A stretch of 61,818 nt of DNA. It comes from Bradyrhizobium sp. CCH5-F6. GTDB taxonomy: Bacteria; Pseudomonadota; Alphaproteobacteria; Rhizobiales; Xanthobacteraceae. Below are positions 41,228-51,141 of this stretch, in pieces. Location of the stretch: NCBI RefSeq assembly GCF_001556045.1, contig NZ_LSIC01000199.1, forward strand, positions 1-61,818, given 5' to 3'. The position numbers and the translations under genes are program-made. Numbering within the stretch: position 1 is the first letter of the stretch; every line of letters starts with the position of its first letter. The notes below the pieces were generated by a model. The model had not been told where the DNA came from. It ran no database searches and worked only from the letters and a program-made list of their open reading frames with translations.

Positions 41228-43177
41228 TCACGCCGAATATCTGAAGATCAACACGCCGTTCGCAGGTACGACAATTCCGGCGCTGGCGGGCAGACCATGC
41301 ATGCCGCCTCCGTTCGCCTCGACGCTACCCCCGTTACCAGCCGTCGCCGGATTGACCCAGCCATCATAGACATCGGAATTGAAGACCTCGATCCAACGCC
41401 CGGCGCGCGGAAACCCCAATCGATAGCCATAGTAGGTCACCTCGCTCAGGGATGCGACCACCACGACGTCCTCCCCCGAACCATCGATCCAGCGATGGAA
41501 CGCGAGCACTCGGTTGGCGTCCGACCGGTGGTAGACGTTCATCCGGCCCCGCCGAAGGGCGACCTCGTTTCGGCGCCGGGCTATCAGTTCACGCATGAAA
41601 CGTAGGTAGTCTGCCATGGTCCGGTCCGCAGCGAGGCCGTTCCACCAGATCAGCAGGTCGGCTTGCTCCGTGGAGTCGCTCCAATATTTGTCCTCGAGAA
41701 ACTCCTGCCCCATGAAGAGCATCGGAATACCCAGGCCCGTCATGAGCAAACCTGCGGCCACCCGAGCACGACTGCGCGCGTACCAAGAGCGGGAATTGCT
41801 GGGATCCGCCGCGGCCGCGATCCGAGGTTTTTTGTCTCCTCCGGAGTGGGAAGCCAAAAGGACATCGTGGTTCTCAAGCATCGCCACCGCGCGCCACGGC
41901 TGATCGAAGCCCGGAGCCGACTCGAGTGCTCTCGCGACATCCGACCAAGAGAACGGTGCGTCCCGCCCGGCAGTGGCTTGCGCGAGCGCACCTCGCACGG
42001 CGTCGCGCATCCGGTCGTCCCAAACGAGATCGAAACCCGCTCCGCCGTCTCCGACGGATTTCACCGCGAATTCCTTGCTCGGGTTCCAGAACTCGGCGAT
42101 CTGGATCGCGGACGGTTTCGCGAACTTCAGGGTCTGGGTCAACGCTTGGCAGAATGCCCAGCCGCCGAACCGATCGATGACGCTCACCTCGTCGTAGCGA
42201 AAACCGTCGACATGGAATTCCTCCAGGAAGAACTTGGCATTATCGATCAGGAACTGCCTGACGGCGTCATTCCAATAGGCGAAGACCAGACCCCCCGCCC
42301 ATCCTCGGTCGGTGAAGTAGAGACTGTTGTTGTTGTCGCCATAGGCAAGCCGGTCGACGAAAAACAGGCTCTCGTCCCCGAATTCGCCGCCGGCATGGTT
42401 GTAAACCACGTCCAGGATCACCGCGATGCCGTAGACGTGGAGCACGTCGATGAGCACGCGAAGCTGGTTGGCTCCGCCCTTGAGGCTCTCCCGCGCGAGT
42501 GGCTGCTTCCCGCGGGCCGCCAGCAACCTGTTCGCCGTCCCCAGATAACGGTCCAAATCGCCGTCGTCGACGCTGTAGAGGAATTCCGGAGAGAAGTAGT
42601 CCGTGCCGTTGTAACCTTGGCTGAACCTAGTCTGGAATTCCACGATCGGCAGCGGCTGGACCGCCGTGACGCCGAGCTCTGCGAGATACTCCACCCGGTC
42701 GAGCACGTCCAAAAAACGGGCACCATGGCTGGATCGGCGATCAGCACCGCGATCGTCGGTAGCGTAGTATGTCCCAACGTGAAACTGATAGATGATGAGC
42801 TCTTCGAATGCCGGCGGCCTAAATCCGGCGTCATGCCACGGGTAAGCCTGCGGATCGCAGATCACACAATTCCAAAACACGCCCTCGAGCTCGCGCGCAT
42901 AAGGATCGCGCTTGAAGCCGGACGAGCCACGCCCTACCACCCAGTATTTGTAGGTTTGACCCTCGCGCGCGTCGGGAAAGAACCCGCTCCAGTGGCCCTG
43001 ACGTTCTTGGAGCAAGGATGCGTCCGATTTCCGCCAGTCGTTGAAATCTCCGAGCACGTACACCTCGCGAGCGCGGGGCGCCCATATTCTGAACGCGCAG
43101 CCTCCCCCGACCAAAGTGGAACCCATCGGTGTGTTCGGACCGATGTGCATCTGACTCGCCGGCATATCGCCCTCCAC
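41228..43177 (-). CDS. GH13 alpha-amylase-family enzyme, 1,4-alpha-glucan branching enzyme-like
   Basis: 649 residues. An N-terminal CBM48-like domain (about 12-115: FRIWAPRAREVYVLGDFNDW, GQTYKYWV) and a GH13 barrel. The conserved regions are DVVYNH (D256), nucleophile D329 (DGFRYDEVS), acid/base E362 (IAEFW) and D438 (ENHD). The C-terminal beta domain is about 545-649. The residues fit a branching or trehalohydrolase-type enzyme acting on alpha-1,4-glucan. No glg or tre genes are next to it. It is divergent from a gene that also carries a glycogen-binding-like domain. Confidence 0.85.
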   Translation of the reverse strand: MEGDMPASQMHIGPNTPMGSTLVGGGCAFRIWAPRAREVYVLGDFNDWRKSDASLLQERQGHWSGFFPDAREGQTYKYWVVGRGSSGFKRDPYARELEGVFWNCVICDPQAYPWHDAGFRPPAFEELIIYQFHVGTYYATDDRGADRRSSHGARFLDVLDRVEYLAELGVTAVQPLPIVEFQTRFSQGYNGTDYFSPEFLYSVDDGDLDRYLGTANRLLAARGKQPLARESLKGGANQLRVLIDVLHVYGIAVILDVVYNHAGGEFGDESLFFVDRLAYGDNNNSLYFTDRGWAGGLVFAYWNDAVRQFLIDNAKFFLEEFHVDGFRYDEVSVIDRFGGWAFCQALTQTLKFAKPSAIQIAEFWNPSKEFAVKSVGDGGAGFDLVWDDRMRDAVRGALAQATAGRDAPFSWSDVARALESAPGFDQPWRAVAMLENHDVLLASHSGGDKKPRIAAAADPSNSRSWYARSRARVAAGLLMTGLGIPMLFMGQEFLEDKYWSDSTEQADLLIWWNGLAADRTMADYLRFMRELIARRRNEVALRRGRMNVYHRSDANRVLAFHRWIDGSGEDVVVVASLSEVTYYGYRLGFPRAGRWIEVFNSDVYDGWVNPATAGNGGSVEANGGGMHGLPASAGIVVPANGVLIFRYSA

Positions 43178-43236
43178 TTATCGGGAACGATGAACTCTGC
43201 CACAAATTTGCTACCTAGACGAGAACCCAACGATGT

Positions 43237-44304
43237 GTGATTGTTTGCGACGGAGATGAGATCATGCTCGCCACCGTCGTCGACAAAGAGTCCGACTGGG
43301 TTCTCAACCACTGTGCCAAATACTTGGCGCGAGACAACACCGACGATCGGCACAGTTTCTTCGGCTTGGACGCAGGACTCCCCAGAGCCAGAATCAGCGA
43401 ATCTTGGCGGTTCCCCATCGTCGACGCCGACGACAGCGGCGGGGCAGGTGCGTCCGAGCACAACCACGTAACGTTCGTATATCGGGGGAAAGACGCTTCG
43501 GTTCGCCTTCTGACTCCTTGTCTCGGGCTTCACGCCCCGACGGCCCTGAGGCCGGTCGGCGACAGCGACTATCTCTCCCTGACGGTGCGCGTGCCGAAGG
43601 GCCGTCGCTACCGTTACCGGTTCATCGTCGACGACAAGGCGCAGCTCGATCCGATCAACCCCCAGGTCCTGACCACAGCCCAAAACGAGACGTGGTCGTG
43701 CTTTTGGACGTGGTCCTACAACGAGCCCATAAACCTCGAACGTTGGGAATTGGCGCTGATCGGCCGCATGACATCTGCGCTTCTGCCGTTCCAAGGCCGC
43801 GAGACGCGCAATCTCATCGAGCGCGGGCTGAACGACGGCAACGTTGCGCACTTCTTCCGAATGGACATTCCTGTCGGCGTCGCCAACTACATCGACAACA
43901 TTCTGGCGCGCGAGGAGCGCCACCATCTGTCCTCATACAAAACATGCCTGCCGATGATCGATCGAGTGCTTCGGCTACGTTTCCCTCGCCTCGAGCCCGT
44001 CGAGGTCAACGATCCGAGCTACAAGACGCTTTTCGACGACATGAAGAGCAACTCGCAGGATCTGGTACGGGACGGCTGGGATCTCAAGGCCTACGACAAC
44101 CCCGGCTATTTTCTCTATATCCTTCGTCGGCATACCTGGACGGGGGCCTTCTCACATCCGAAATACGGCGGGAACCCGGGAGGGCTCGGCTGGGCGTTTT
44201 TGGGCGAGACCTTCCGCACCAGCGCCGACAAGAACGTATCTGCGTTCAATTGGGCCCGTGCACTCGAGCCACCCTTGGGCAGCAGCAACGAGTATCGAGG
44301 CTAG
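43237..44304 (+). CDS. Glycogen-binding-like domain fused to gluconate 2-dehydrogenase subunit 3-like domain
   Basis: 355 residues. Residues about 75-150 (HVTFVYRGKDASVRLLTPCLG, VPKGRRYRYRFIVDD) look like an AMPK/CBM48-type sugar-binding sandwich. Residues about 165-345 match gluconate 2-dehydrogenase subunit 3 (LALIGRMTSALLP, GYFLYILRRHTWTGAF, HPKYGGNPGGLGW), the small partner of GMC dehydrogenases. No Tat or Sec signal is seen, which is unusual for this subunit. It is 2 bp before the GMC gene, so the two proteins probably form one complex. Confidence 0.8.
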   Translation: MIVCDGDEIMLATVVDKESDWVLNHCAKYLARDNTDDRHSFFGLDAGLPRARISESWRFPIVDADDSGGAGASEHNHVTFVYRGKDASVRLLTPCLGLHAPTALRPVGDSDYLSLTVRVPKGRRYRYRFIVDDKAQLDPINPQVLTTAQNETWSCFWTWSYNEPINLERWELALIGRMTSALLPFQGRETRNLIERGLNDGNVAHFFRMDIPVGVANYIDNILAREERHHLSSYKTCLPMIDRVLRLRFPRLEPVEVNDPSYKTLFDDMKSNSQDLVRDGWDLKAYDNPGYFLYILRRHTWTGAFSHPKYGGNPGGLGWAFLGETFRTSADKNVSAFNWARALEPPLGSSNEYRG

Positions 44305-44306
44305 AC

Positions 44307-46118
44307 ATGGCCGAGTTGCGCGACCGGTTCGACGTAGTGGTAATAGGCAGCGGGGCCGGCGGAGCGCCAATCGCCTACGAACTCGCGAGGGCGAACAGGT
44401 CGGTGCTGGTGCTCGAAAAGGGACCGCTTCTGCGCACTCAGGACGAACGCGGTCCGGGCAGGCTCAGCGATTTCAAGCGCGACGAGATGTTCAACGCCGG
44501 CCCCGAACGGATCATCACCACCCCGGGCATGGTCAACACCGGCGCCAGTTTCTTCACCAGTCACGTCGAACCGGATCTCAACGACGAACCTCACGTCTTC
44601 ACGAACGTCGACCGCCCGCAAGACGGTTCCAAGATCACGATCGAGGGCTATACGGCTCAGGTCGTAGGCGGCGGCACGCAGCTATATGGCGCGGTTTCTC
44701 TCCGTTTCGCCGAACGAGACTTCAAGCTCAAGACCGCGAACGAGGGACGGGCGCTCCGCGGCGATCCGGGCAAGGACGCATTGAAGCACGTGATCGACTG
44801 GCCATTCGATTACGATGCCCTCGAGCCCTACTACGTAAAGGCCGAGCACCTCGTCGGCATAAACGGCACGGTGGCCGGGCAAGCCAAACGCTTCTCCAGA
44901 GACAGCTACCAGACGCCCCGGCCGCCCAATCCGATCAGCGAATTCGCGCGATTGGGTATGGAGCGACTTGGCCTTCAGACCTATCGCACGCCGCTCGCAG
45001 TCATCACGGAGAATCACGAACCGAGCGGTCGGACGGCGGGCGATCCGAAGGTCGGCTACGTCAATCGGTACGGCGATCCGCTCGGGTATAAGTCGAATAC
45101 CTGGGTTTCATTGCTCCGGCCCACGATACGCGATCGTCACGATCTAGAACTCCGCGCGAACTGCGTCGCGACCCACCTGGAGGCCGACGGCCGCACCATC
45201 TCGAAGGTCCACTACCGCGATCCGAGCGGCAATCGTCGCAGCGTCAGCGGCAGAATCGTGGTCGTCGCTTGCTCGGCGATCGAGTCCGTCCGCCTTTTGA
45301 TGCTCTCGGCCGAAGAAGACCGGAGCAATTTCGCGTCTCTCGTGCGTTATCAAGAAGACGGCGGCCTGCTGGGGCGGTTCTTCCTGACGCATGCATTCGG
45401 CGGAGCCGAGGTGCAGATCAAAGGGCAGCGCTTCGACAAGTCGATCTCGCTCGACAGCGACTACGCCACCGATGCCTGCGCGTCCGAGGACTTTCTGAAC
45501 GAGCACGGATTGTGGGCAGGAGGCGCCATCTACAACAACACGTCCGACCAATGCTTGCCTATCACAATGGCCCGCACCGAGGGCGATACCGATCTCGATT
45601 TCTTTTGGGGCGGCTTCATGGGCGCCCAAGACCATACGTCGGAGGCCGCGCTGCAGTGGCTCAACGGAGCGTTCGGGGCGCGCCTCTCCGCAGCATTCAT
45701 GGCCAACCAAGTGCCCCGCTTCGAGAACAGAATCGAGCTTCACCCGGACGTTCGCGACAAATGGAACCGAAAGTGCGGGCACGTCATCAAGAACTTCCAC
45801 CCGCACGACGAACAAGTGATGAGTTCGTTCGCCGAGGTGTGTAGACAGATCATGCTCAGGGGCGTGCCAGAGTACACCGAATTGGGGTGGGGCTCGGTCT
45901 ACGGCAACGCAGTCCGTATCGCCAACCACATCCTCGGCGGCGCGCGGTTCGCTCCGAGCCGCGAACTCGGCGTGCTGGATCCCAACTGCCGGGTCTGGGA
46001 TGCCGACAATCTGTACGTCACCGACGGCTCGTTCATGCCCACGTCCGGTGGTGCCAATCCGACTTTGACGATTCAGGCGAACGCATTCCGCGTTGCTTCC
46101 CACTTGATGACGATTTGA
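44307..46118 (+). CDS. GMC-family FAD-dependent oxidoreductase
   Basis: 603 residues from the ATG 2 bases after the upstream stop. FAD-binding G14-S-G-A-G-G19 with the following acidic VLVLEKG; the C-terminal GMC end DGSFMPTSGGANPTLTIQANAFR is intact. This subgroup works with a subunit-3 protein, here encoded immediately upstream, to oxidise an alcohol or sugar. No cytochrome partner is near, so the electron acceptor is unknown. It has no signal peptide. The next gene starts 8 bp after its stop. Confidence 0.9.
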   Translation: MAELRDRFDVVVIGSGAGGAPIAYELARANRSVLVLEKGPLLRTQDERGPGRLSDFKRDEMFNAGPERIITTPGMVNTGASFFTSHVEPDLNDEPHVFTNVDRPQDGSKITIEGYTAQVVGGGTQLYGAVSLRFAERDFKLKTANEGRALRGDPGKDALKHVIDWPFDYDALEPYYVKAEHLVGINGTVAGQAKRFSRDSYQTPRPPNPISEFARLGMERLGLQTYRTPLAVITENHEPSGRTAGDPKVGYVNRYGDPLGYKSNTWVSLLRPTIRDRHDLELRANCVATHLEADGRTISKVHYRDPSGNRRSVSGRIVVVACSAIESVRLLMLSAEEDRSNFASLVRYQEDGGLLGRFFLTHAFGGAEVQIKGQRFDKSISLDSDYATDACASEDFLNEHGLWAGGAIYNNTSDQCLPITMARTEGDTDLDFFWGGFMGAQDHTSEAALQWLNGAFGARLSAAFMANQVPRFENRIELHPDVRDKWNRKCGHVIKNFHPHDEQVMSSFAEVCRQIMLRGVPEYTELGWGSVYGNAVRIANHILGGARFAPSRELGVLDPNCRVWDADNLYVTDGSFMPTSGGANPTLTIQANAFRVASHLMTI

Positions 46119-46125
46119 GGATCGG

Positions 46126-47280
46126 ATGGACCCGAGATTCAACGACATCGCCGCCGATCCCCGCACTTCCATATTCGAAGTCGTATTCTTCCCCGATCGG
46201 GTCTATCACGCTCAATATCTGAATGCGACGCGCAGCAGTCGCTATCGCTACGTCGTGCAGGAGGTGCGCGGAAAGTCCGACAGCAACGTGCTCAAGGGCT
46301 TCGTGTTCATCGACGGACTGCAGATCTGCAATTTCCTGCGGATCGAGGCGCGCGGAGGTCGCCTGGCGGAAGTCGTCCGCGAGCGGGGCCGTTTCATGGG
46401 GCCAGACATCATGGCCAACGTCGGCCTCACGACAGTCGATGGGCGCCGGGTCGATGCCCAGGTGCGGATGCACTTCTGCCCGTGGATCCACGCCTTCCAG
46501 GTCGAGCTGTGGGAAACGCTCGATGCGCCTGCCGGCAAGCATCACGACTATCAAATCCTGGACATGATGGGCTATCGCGGTCCGATCACAAAGGTTCCCG
46601 CATTCGCGGCCGCCCTCTCCGATCTCGACGCGCTCAGGCGGATCGATCTGGCGTTTCGGGAGAACGATGTTTCTTATCCGTCGCGGGTCACCATTTCGGA
46701 CGCCGACGCGGCTTGGGACAATTACTATCAACGGAACGTTCAGGTACCCAACACTCAAGATCCCAGCAGCGACCAAAACACGGTCCGCCAGGACGGATAC
46801 GGCGTCGACTTCCAACGCGGCTGGTTCGTCAGGAAAGTTCGCGACATTCCACCCGTTCGCTATCGCAACGGGATGATGGAGGCGGGCAATCCGGACGCAA
46901 ACGACGCGAATGTCATCGAAATGAGATGGGTGCTTCAGCAGGAATTCGGCGGCACCGTCGTCTTCTTCCATGAAGTGACCATCCCTCCGCATACGATCGA
47001 AGGGACGCATCAGCACATCGGGAGCGAGGAGCTCTACTATGTGTTCGAGGGCCGCGGGATTGCCTACATGGGGGCAAAAGACGATCCGGCGCTCGCCCGG
47101 GACGAGACCATCCCGGTGGTAGAGCGAAAGATCATCTACGGTCTCGATCCCAAGCCATGCAAGAAATTGGACGTCGGTCCGGGAAGCGTGATCTACACGA
47201 AGAGCGGCGGTATCCACGGAATCGAAAATCCTTACGACGAGCCGCTGCGGTTCGTCGCCTTCTTATATCACAGCACATAA
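46126..47280 (+). CDS. Cupin-domain protein 1
   Basis: 384 residues. The cupin motif is near residues 285-345 (PPHTIEGTHQHIGSEELYYVFEGRG, then VGPGSVIYTKSGGIHGIENP), with the H-x-H-x3-E metal site. A long N-terminal region (about 1-270) is of unknown fold. GAGGATCGG precedes the ATG. It is third in the redox operon. Its cupin end resembles sugar isomerase or epimerase cupins, so it may handle the product of the GMC enzyme; this is inferred. Confidence 0.78.
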   Translation: MDPRFNDIAADPRTSIFEVVFFPDRVYHAQYLNATRSSRYRYVVQEVRGKSDSNVLKGFVFIDGLQICNFLRIEARGGRLAEVVRERGRFMGPDIMANVGLTTVDGRRVDAQVRMHFCPWIHAFQVELWETLDAPAGKHHDYQILDMMGYRGPITKVPAFAAALSDLDALRRIDLAFRENDVSYPSRVTISDADAAWDNYYQRNVQVPNTQDPSSDQNTVRQDGYGVDFQRGWFVRKVRDIPPVRYRNGMMEAGNPDANDANVIEMRWVLQQEFGGTVVFFHEVTIPPHTIEGTHQHIGSEELYYVFEGRGIAYMGAKDDPALARDETIPVVERKIIYGLDPKPCKKLDVGPGSVIYTKSGGIHGIENPYDEPLRFVAFLYHST

Positions 47281-47302
47281 TCAAGTCGGGAGTTCGCCGA
47301 CC

Positions 47303-48619
47303 ATGTCCATTGTCGACGCGGAGATCGCAAACGTAAGAACGTTTCCGCCAAATACTCGCCCGAACTACGACCAGAACAATCCCATCTGGAAGCTCGTCAA
47401 GGTGCTTGAGGCCGTAAATCCCCAAGCCGATCGTGAGCATTATCTTCCGGAAACGCTCCAGCATCTGTTCGGCCTAGAAAGTCTTGCCCTTCTCGGACCT
47501 TCGGGCGACGATCGGGATCAGAAAGATCCGCGTCGGCAGGACGCGAAAGAAGATTTCCGGAAGCAGAACCTCTACGACTTCGTATTGACGGGTACGGAGA
47601 TTACCCGCGGCTTCGCGCGTGCTGGCGATTGGATCGGAAGTTTTCTTCGCATCTCGTACGTTCCGCGATCGCCGCTTGTGGGGCCGGATGGCGTCTTTCC
47701 GGGCGATTCCATTCGGCTCTATCTCAAGGTCGGGCAGGACGAAACCGGGTCAAATTATCTGGTCGTTCCCTACAACGAAGATACCGCCCGCTACGAGCTG
47801 GAGCTTTGGGCCTATCCTCGCGAAGATCTGGCGGCGCAACTGGGACCTCGGGGCAGGGATGCCGTCGCCCGGCGCGCCATCCTGGCCAGGCCCGGTCTGG
47901 TCCGCGGCCAGCTCAGCGACTTCGTCGGCGCCCCGTTCGACGATGCCCGCGCGAACGCTCGGGCCGCCGGGCAAGGCATCGACATGATGGCCCGTATGCC
48001 CAACCATACGATGCATCCGATCCGCCCCCTGCGGCTCGAGCTTGCCTGGACGGACGCCGGCGAGACGAAATGGGACAACGCGAACGGCCGCAACTACGTC
48101 TACGAGTTCTCGATGGCTGTCCGTGGGTGGGGCAGTTACTTCTCGATTGGCGACAGCCAGAACCCTCATGGCGGCGTCGGTGGGCTCGAATACCGCAATC
48201 TCTATTCGAACTATTTCGGTCATGAGAGCCAGCGGCGCGGAGAACTAGGGGCAGCGTGGACACCTGAACTTGGCCGCGTGCTGAGAGATTGGCAATTCGA
48301 TGCCGATCGTCAAAAGCCCTCCAAAAAGGCCCGCGAGGACTTTTTTGCCGTCGACTACATGGATCTCCACATCCTGAAGCGCGCTGCAATCATCGGAATG
48401 CATCGGCACCGCGACAATCAGGAAGTCTTCCTGCTGATGGAGGGACGTGGACTCATGGTGATGGGCGATTGGGAGAAATTCCCTTCACGCGACCGCGCGG
48501 TCGAGCTTCGGATCATGAAGCCGGGCGACCTGTCACTGGTCAAGCCGGGGCAGTTTCATGCGCTCGTCAACCTTCTGGATGAAAATCTGCTGCTTTTCAT
48601 GTTTGGCGGCTACGATTGA
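47303..48619 (+). CDS. Cupin-domain protein 2
   Basis: 438 residues. A C-terminal cupin (about 360-438) with GMHRHRDNQEVFLLMEGRG and LVKPGQFHALVNLLDENLLLFMF keeps the His/Glu metal residues. The upstream part contains RPLRLELAWTD and the FSMAVRGWGSYFS region. It shares the fused architecture of its neighbour (large unknown N domain plus cupin), but the two are not close copies. It lies 22 bp after cupin protein 1. The function is unknown. Confidence 0.78.
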   Translation: MSIVDAEIANVRTFPPNTRPNYDQNNPIWKLVKVLEAVNPQADREHYLPETLQHLFGLESLALLGPSGDDRDQKDPRRQDAKEDFRKQNLYDFVLTGTEITRGFARAGDWIGSFLRISYVPRSPLVGPDGVFPGDSIRLYLKVGQDETGSNYLVVPYNEDTARYELELWAYPREDLAAQLGPRGRDAVARRAILARPGLVRGQLSDFVGAPFDDARANARAAGQGIDMMARMPNHTMHPIRPLRLELAWTDAGETKWDNANGRNYVYEFSMAVRGWGSYFSIGDSQNPHGGVGGLEYRNLYSNYFGHESQRRGELGAAWTPELGRVLRDWQFDADRQKPSKKAREDFFAVDYMDLHILKRAAIIGMHRHRDNQEVFLLMEGRGLMVMGDWEKFPSRDRAVELRIMKPGDLSLVKPGQFHALVNLLDENLLLFMFGGYD

Positions 48620-48736
48620 TATGAAGAGAGCAACCGCTGGGGACACGGCGTTTGCCCGCCGGATCGCTGCGGCGATGCCGGCATGCACGTCGTACGCAGA
48701 GGATTCGGCCTAGCGACCCGCCTACAGGAGTCGACA

Positions 48737-49174
48737 ATGGGTTCAGACGATCTGATCACGAGGGAGCGATCGGCAATACTCGTTTCGGGGGGGACCGGGG
48801 CGTGGACAGACGGCACTACCATTCGACTCGATTGGATCTTCCATTTTCTGGGGTCGCGAGCGGGCCACTACAAGGCCGCCCCGGTGAAAGTCGCGGTGCA
48901 TCCATCCGATGCGAGCTTGGTGACCGGGGCTACGCTGCGCATCGTCGAACGAAGCCGTTACTCGGGGATGATCGCGAAACAGGCGGAATTCCGCTTGCTG
49001 CAAAACGGAGCGGGCTTCGGAGCCGAGCTCGAATGGGATTCGACGGTCAACAACTCCGAACAGGAATTATCGATTCAACTTGACACGACCGTCGCCGACA
49101 CGCCTACGATGTTGCTGGCCGATCCCATTTCCAGGCGAAGAGATTTCCTCATTTCCTTTCCATCGGAAGCCTAG
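48737..49174 (+). CDS. Small beta-rich protein of unknown function
   Basis: 145 residues from the ATG at 48737 (CAGGAG lies upstream). The frame opens earlier (48683), but that part has no coding character. Alternating hydrophobic/charged residues (TIRLDWIFHFLGSRAG, PVKVAVHPSDASLVTGATLRIVE, ELSIQLDTTV) suggest a beta sandwich. It is last in the cupin/GMC operon, 117 bp after cupin protein 2. No family recognised. Confidence 0.65.
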   Translation: MGSDDLITRERSAILVSGGTGAWTDGTTIRLDWIFHFLGSRAGHYKAAPVKVAVHPSDASLVTGATLRIVERSRYSGMIAKQAEFRLLQNGAGFGAELEWDSTVNNSEQELSIQLDTTVADTPTMLLADPISRRRDFLISFPSEA

Positions 49175-49440
49175 TCCCACGACGCCGCAAACTTTGGCAA
49201 GTTCGTAACCGGCTGTCCGACATCGTCGGCGGATAACCGGCTTGGCGACAAGCGTTGGGACACGGATCATGCCACCGCAGCGCACCTGCCGCGGCGAAGA
49301 GGCATCGAAACCGTGCGTTCACGCGCGATCCGGTCATCGAACCGCCCGCCCCTTCGGACCCTCGCGAGCTTAGCGAATAGTTCACGGTATCGGACGATAA
49401 TGCTCGGCCGTCATCCATCGCCGGTCCTCGGAGCGTCGTC

Positions 49441-51141
49441 GTGCCGAAGAAGAAAGAACAGACAGAGCGGGGACCGATCCGAGACAAGGCGGGCGTCTAC
49501 CACTATCGTCGCCGGATTCCCGACGACGTGCGGCGGGCGCTGCGCGAATTGGACGCGAATTCCGTTGCCAACGGTCCGAAGCACGACAAGCGCGAGGAAA
49601 AGAAGCGCCTCGGCCGAAACGAGGGGCTTGCCAAGGCCGCCTGGGACAAGCACGATCGCGCCGTCGAGGCCAAATGGGCGGCACTGCGAAGCGGCCTATC
49701 GGCCGAACTCTCGCGGATCGAAATCCAGGCTCTAGCCGGCGAGATCCATCGCCGCTGGCTCAAGATCTATCCGCCCGGCGAGGCGAACTCGCGAGAGGAT
49801 GCGAGCCATACGTTGCGCGTCATGCAGGAGATCGACGGCGAGATCGAAAGGGAGTTCACGTCCCCCGCTTTCGACGACGACCGGCTCGAATTTCTTCACG
49901 GCGATCACGTCGATGCGGTGCTGGCCGCACGCGGCCTGACCGTGAGCTACGGCGTCCGATGGCTTCTGATCGCCGCCGCGCAAGCCGCCGCCAAGCACGC
50001 CTGCCGGGTCGCGATCAGGAAAGCCGGCGGCGATCTGCGCCCCGATCCGGATGCGGACCTCTATCCCGATTGGCCGGATCCCGAGAACACCACGCTGTCG
50101 GGCCTGTGCGCCGCCTGGACCCGGCGGACGCCCGACGCGAAACCCGATACCCACGCCGCCTTCAAAGCGTGCGTCGACCAATTCATCGCCTTCGCCGGAC
50201 ACAACGAGGTCTCCGAGGTGACCGTGGACCAACTGCGCAGATGGCTGGAGCACCTGAAGGTCGCGCGGGGACTGAGCGATCTGCGGATCAAGGACGGATA
50301 TTTCGCCGCCATCAAGACGATCTTCAACTCCGCCCGCAAGCAGGGCCTCATCCGCGTCAATCCGTGCGACGCGATCGTCCCCGAAGGAAAGCCGCTGCCG
50401 CGGAAACGCGAGAAGGATCTCCGCGACGGCGAGATCTACGCGATTCTGAAGGCCAGTCTCGGTCCCCACGAAGAGGTCTCGCGAGACGTCGCGAACACGC
50501 GCCGGTGGGTGCCGTGGCTGCTCGCCTATACCGGCGCGAGAGTAGCCGAGATGACCCGGCTTGAGTCGAAGCACATCCTGTTCGAAGCCGGCGTTTGGGC
50601 CATCGACATCCAGCAGAGCAAGAACGGACGGCCTCGCATCGTTCCGATCCACCGTCACCTCATAACCCAGGGCTTCCTCGAGTTCGTGCGGGAGCGCGAG
50701 GGATCGCCCCTGTTCTTCGACACCGAAAAGCTGAAGGACGAGCCTCTCGTCGTGCACAAGACCCGTGCCGAGGGCTTGGCCGAATGGGCACGGAAGATCG
50801 CCAAAATAGAGATTGGCTCCGTTGCTCCCAACCACGGCTGGCGACATCGTTTCAAAACCGAGTGCCGCCGCATATCGATGGACCGGGAAGTACGGCTTTA
50901 TATTCAGGGCCACTCGTTCAAGATGGAAGGCGAAAAATACGGATTCTTTCCCGTCGACGTGACCGCCGCCTGGATGGATCTGTTCCCGACCTACGTCGTG
51001 ACGGAACGCGCGCTGCACGTCGAGCGGGTCGGCGGCAACGACGTAATCGAACGGGCGCTCGCCGTACTCCACAACGAGAGACGGTCACGAGCCGCCGCAC
51101 AGAGCAGCGTAGGTCTCAGGGCGGTCATGCATACGAGATAG
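49441..51141 (+). CDS. DUF6538-type tyrosine recombinase (integrase 2)
   Basis: 566 residues from a GTG start. The N terminus is a DUF6538-like segment (GVYHYRRRIPDDVRRAL, about 18-34), followed by a long middle part and a catalytic domain with R367 (YTGARVAE), K394, H465-x-x-R468 (NHGWRHR), H491 (QGHSF) and Y500. It is larger and diverged from integrase 1 but of the same type. The 266 bp before it have no gene. It may mark the left end of a second element carrying the Ssp cassette. Confidence 0.9.
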   Translation: MPKKKEQTERGPIRDKAGVYHYRRRIPDDVRRALRELDANSVANGPKHDKREEKKRLGRNEGLAKAAWDKHDRAVEAKWAALRSGLSAELSRIEIQALAGEIHRRWLKIYPPGEANSREDASHTLRVMQEIDGEIEREFTSPAFDDDRLEFLHGDHVDAVLAARGLTVSYGVRWLLIAAAQAAAKHACRVAIRKAGGDLRPDPDADLYPDWPDPENTTLSGLCAAWTRRTPDAKPDTHAAFKACVDQFIAFAGHNEVSEVTVDQLRRWLEHLKVARGLSDLRIKDGYFAAIKTIFNSARKQGLIRVNPCDAIVPEGKPLPRKREKDLRDGEIYAILKASLGPHEEVSRDVANTRRWVPWLLAYTGARVAEMTRLESKHILFEAGVWAIDIQQSKNGRPRIVPIHRHLITQGFLEFVREREGSPLFFDTEKLKDEPLVVHKTRAEGLAEWARKIAKIEIGSVAPNHGWRHRFKTECRRISMDREVRLYIQGHSFKMEGEKYGFFPVDVTAAWMDLFPTYVVTERALHVERVGGNDVIERALAVLHNERRSRAAAQSSVGLRAVMHTR

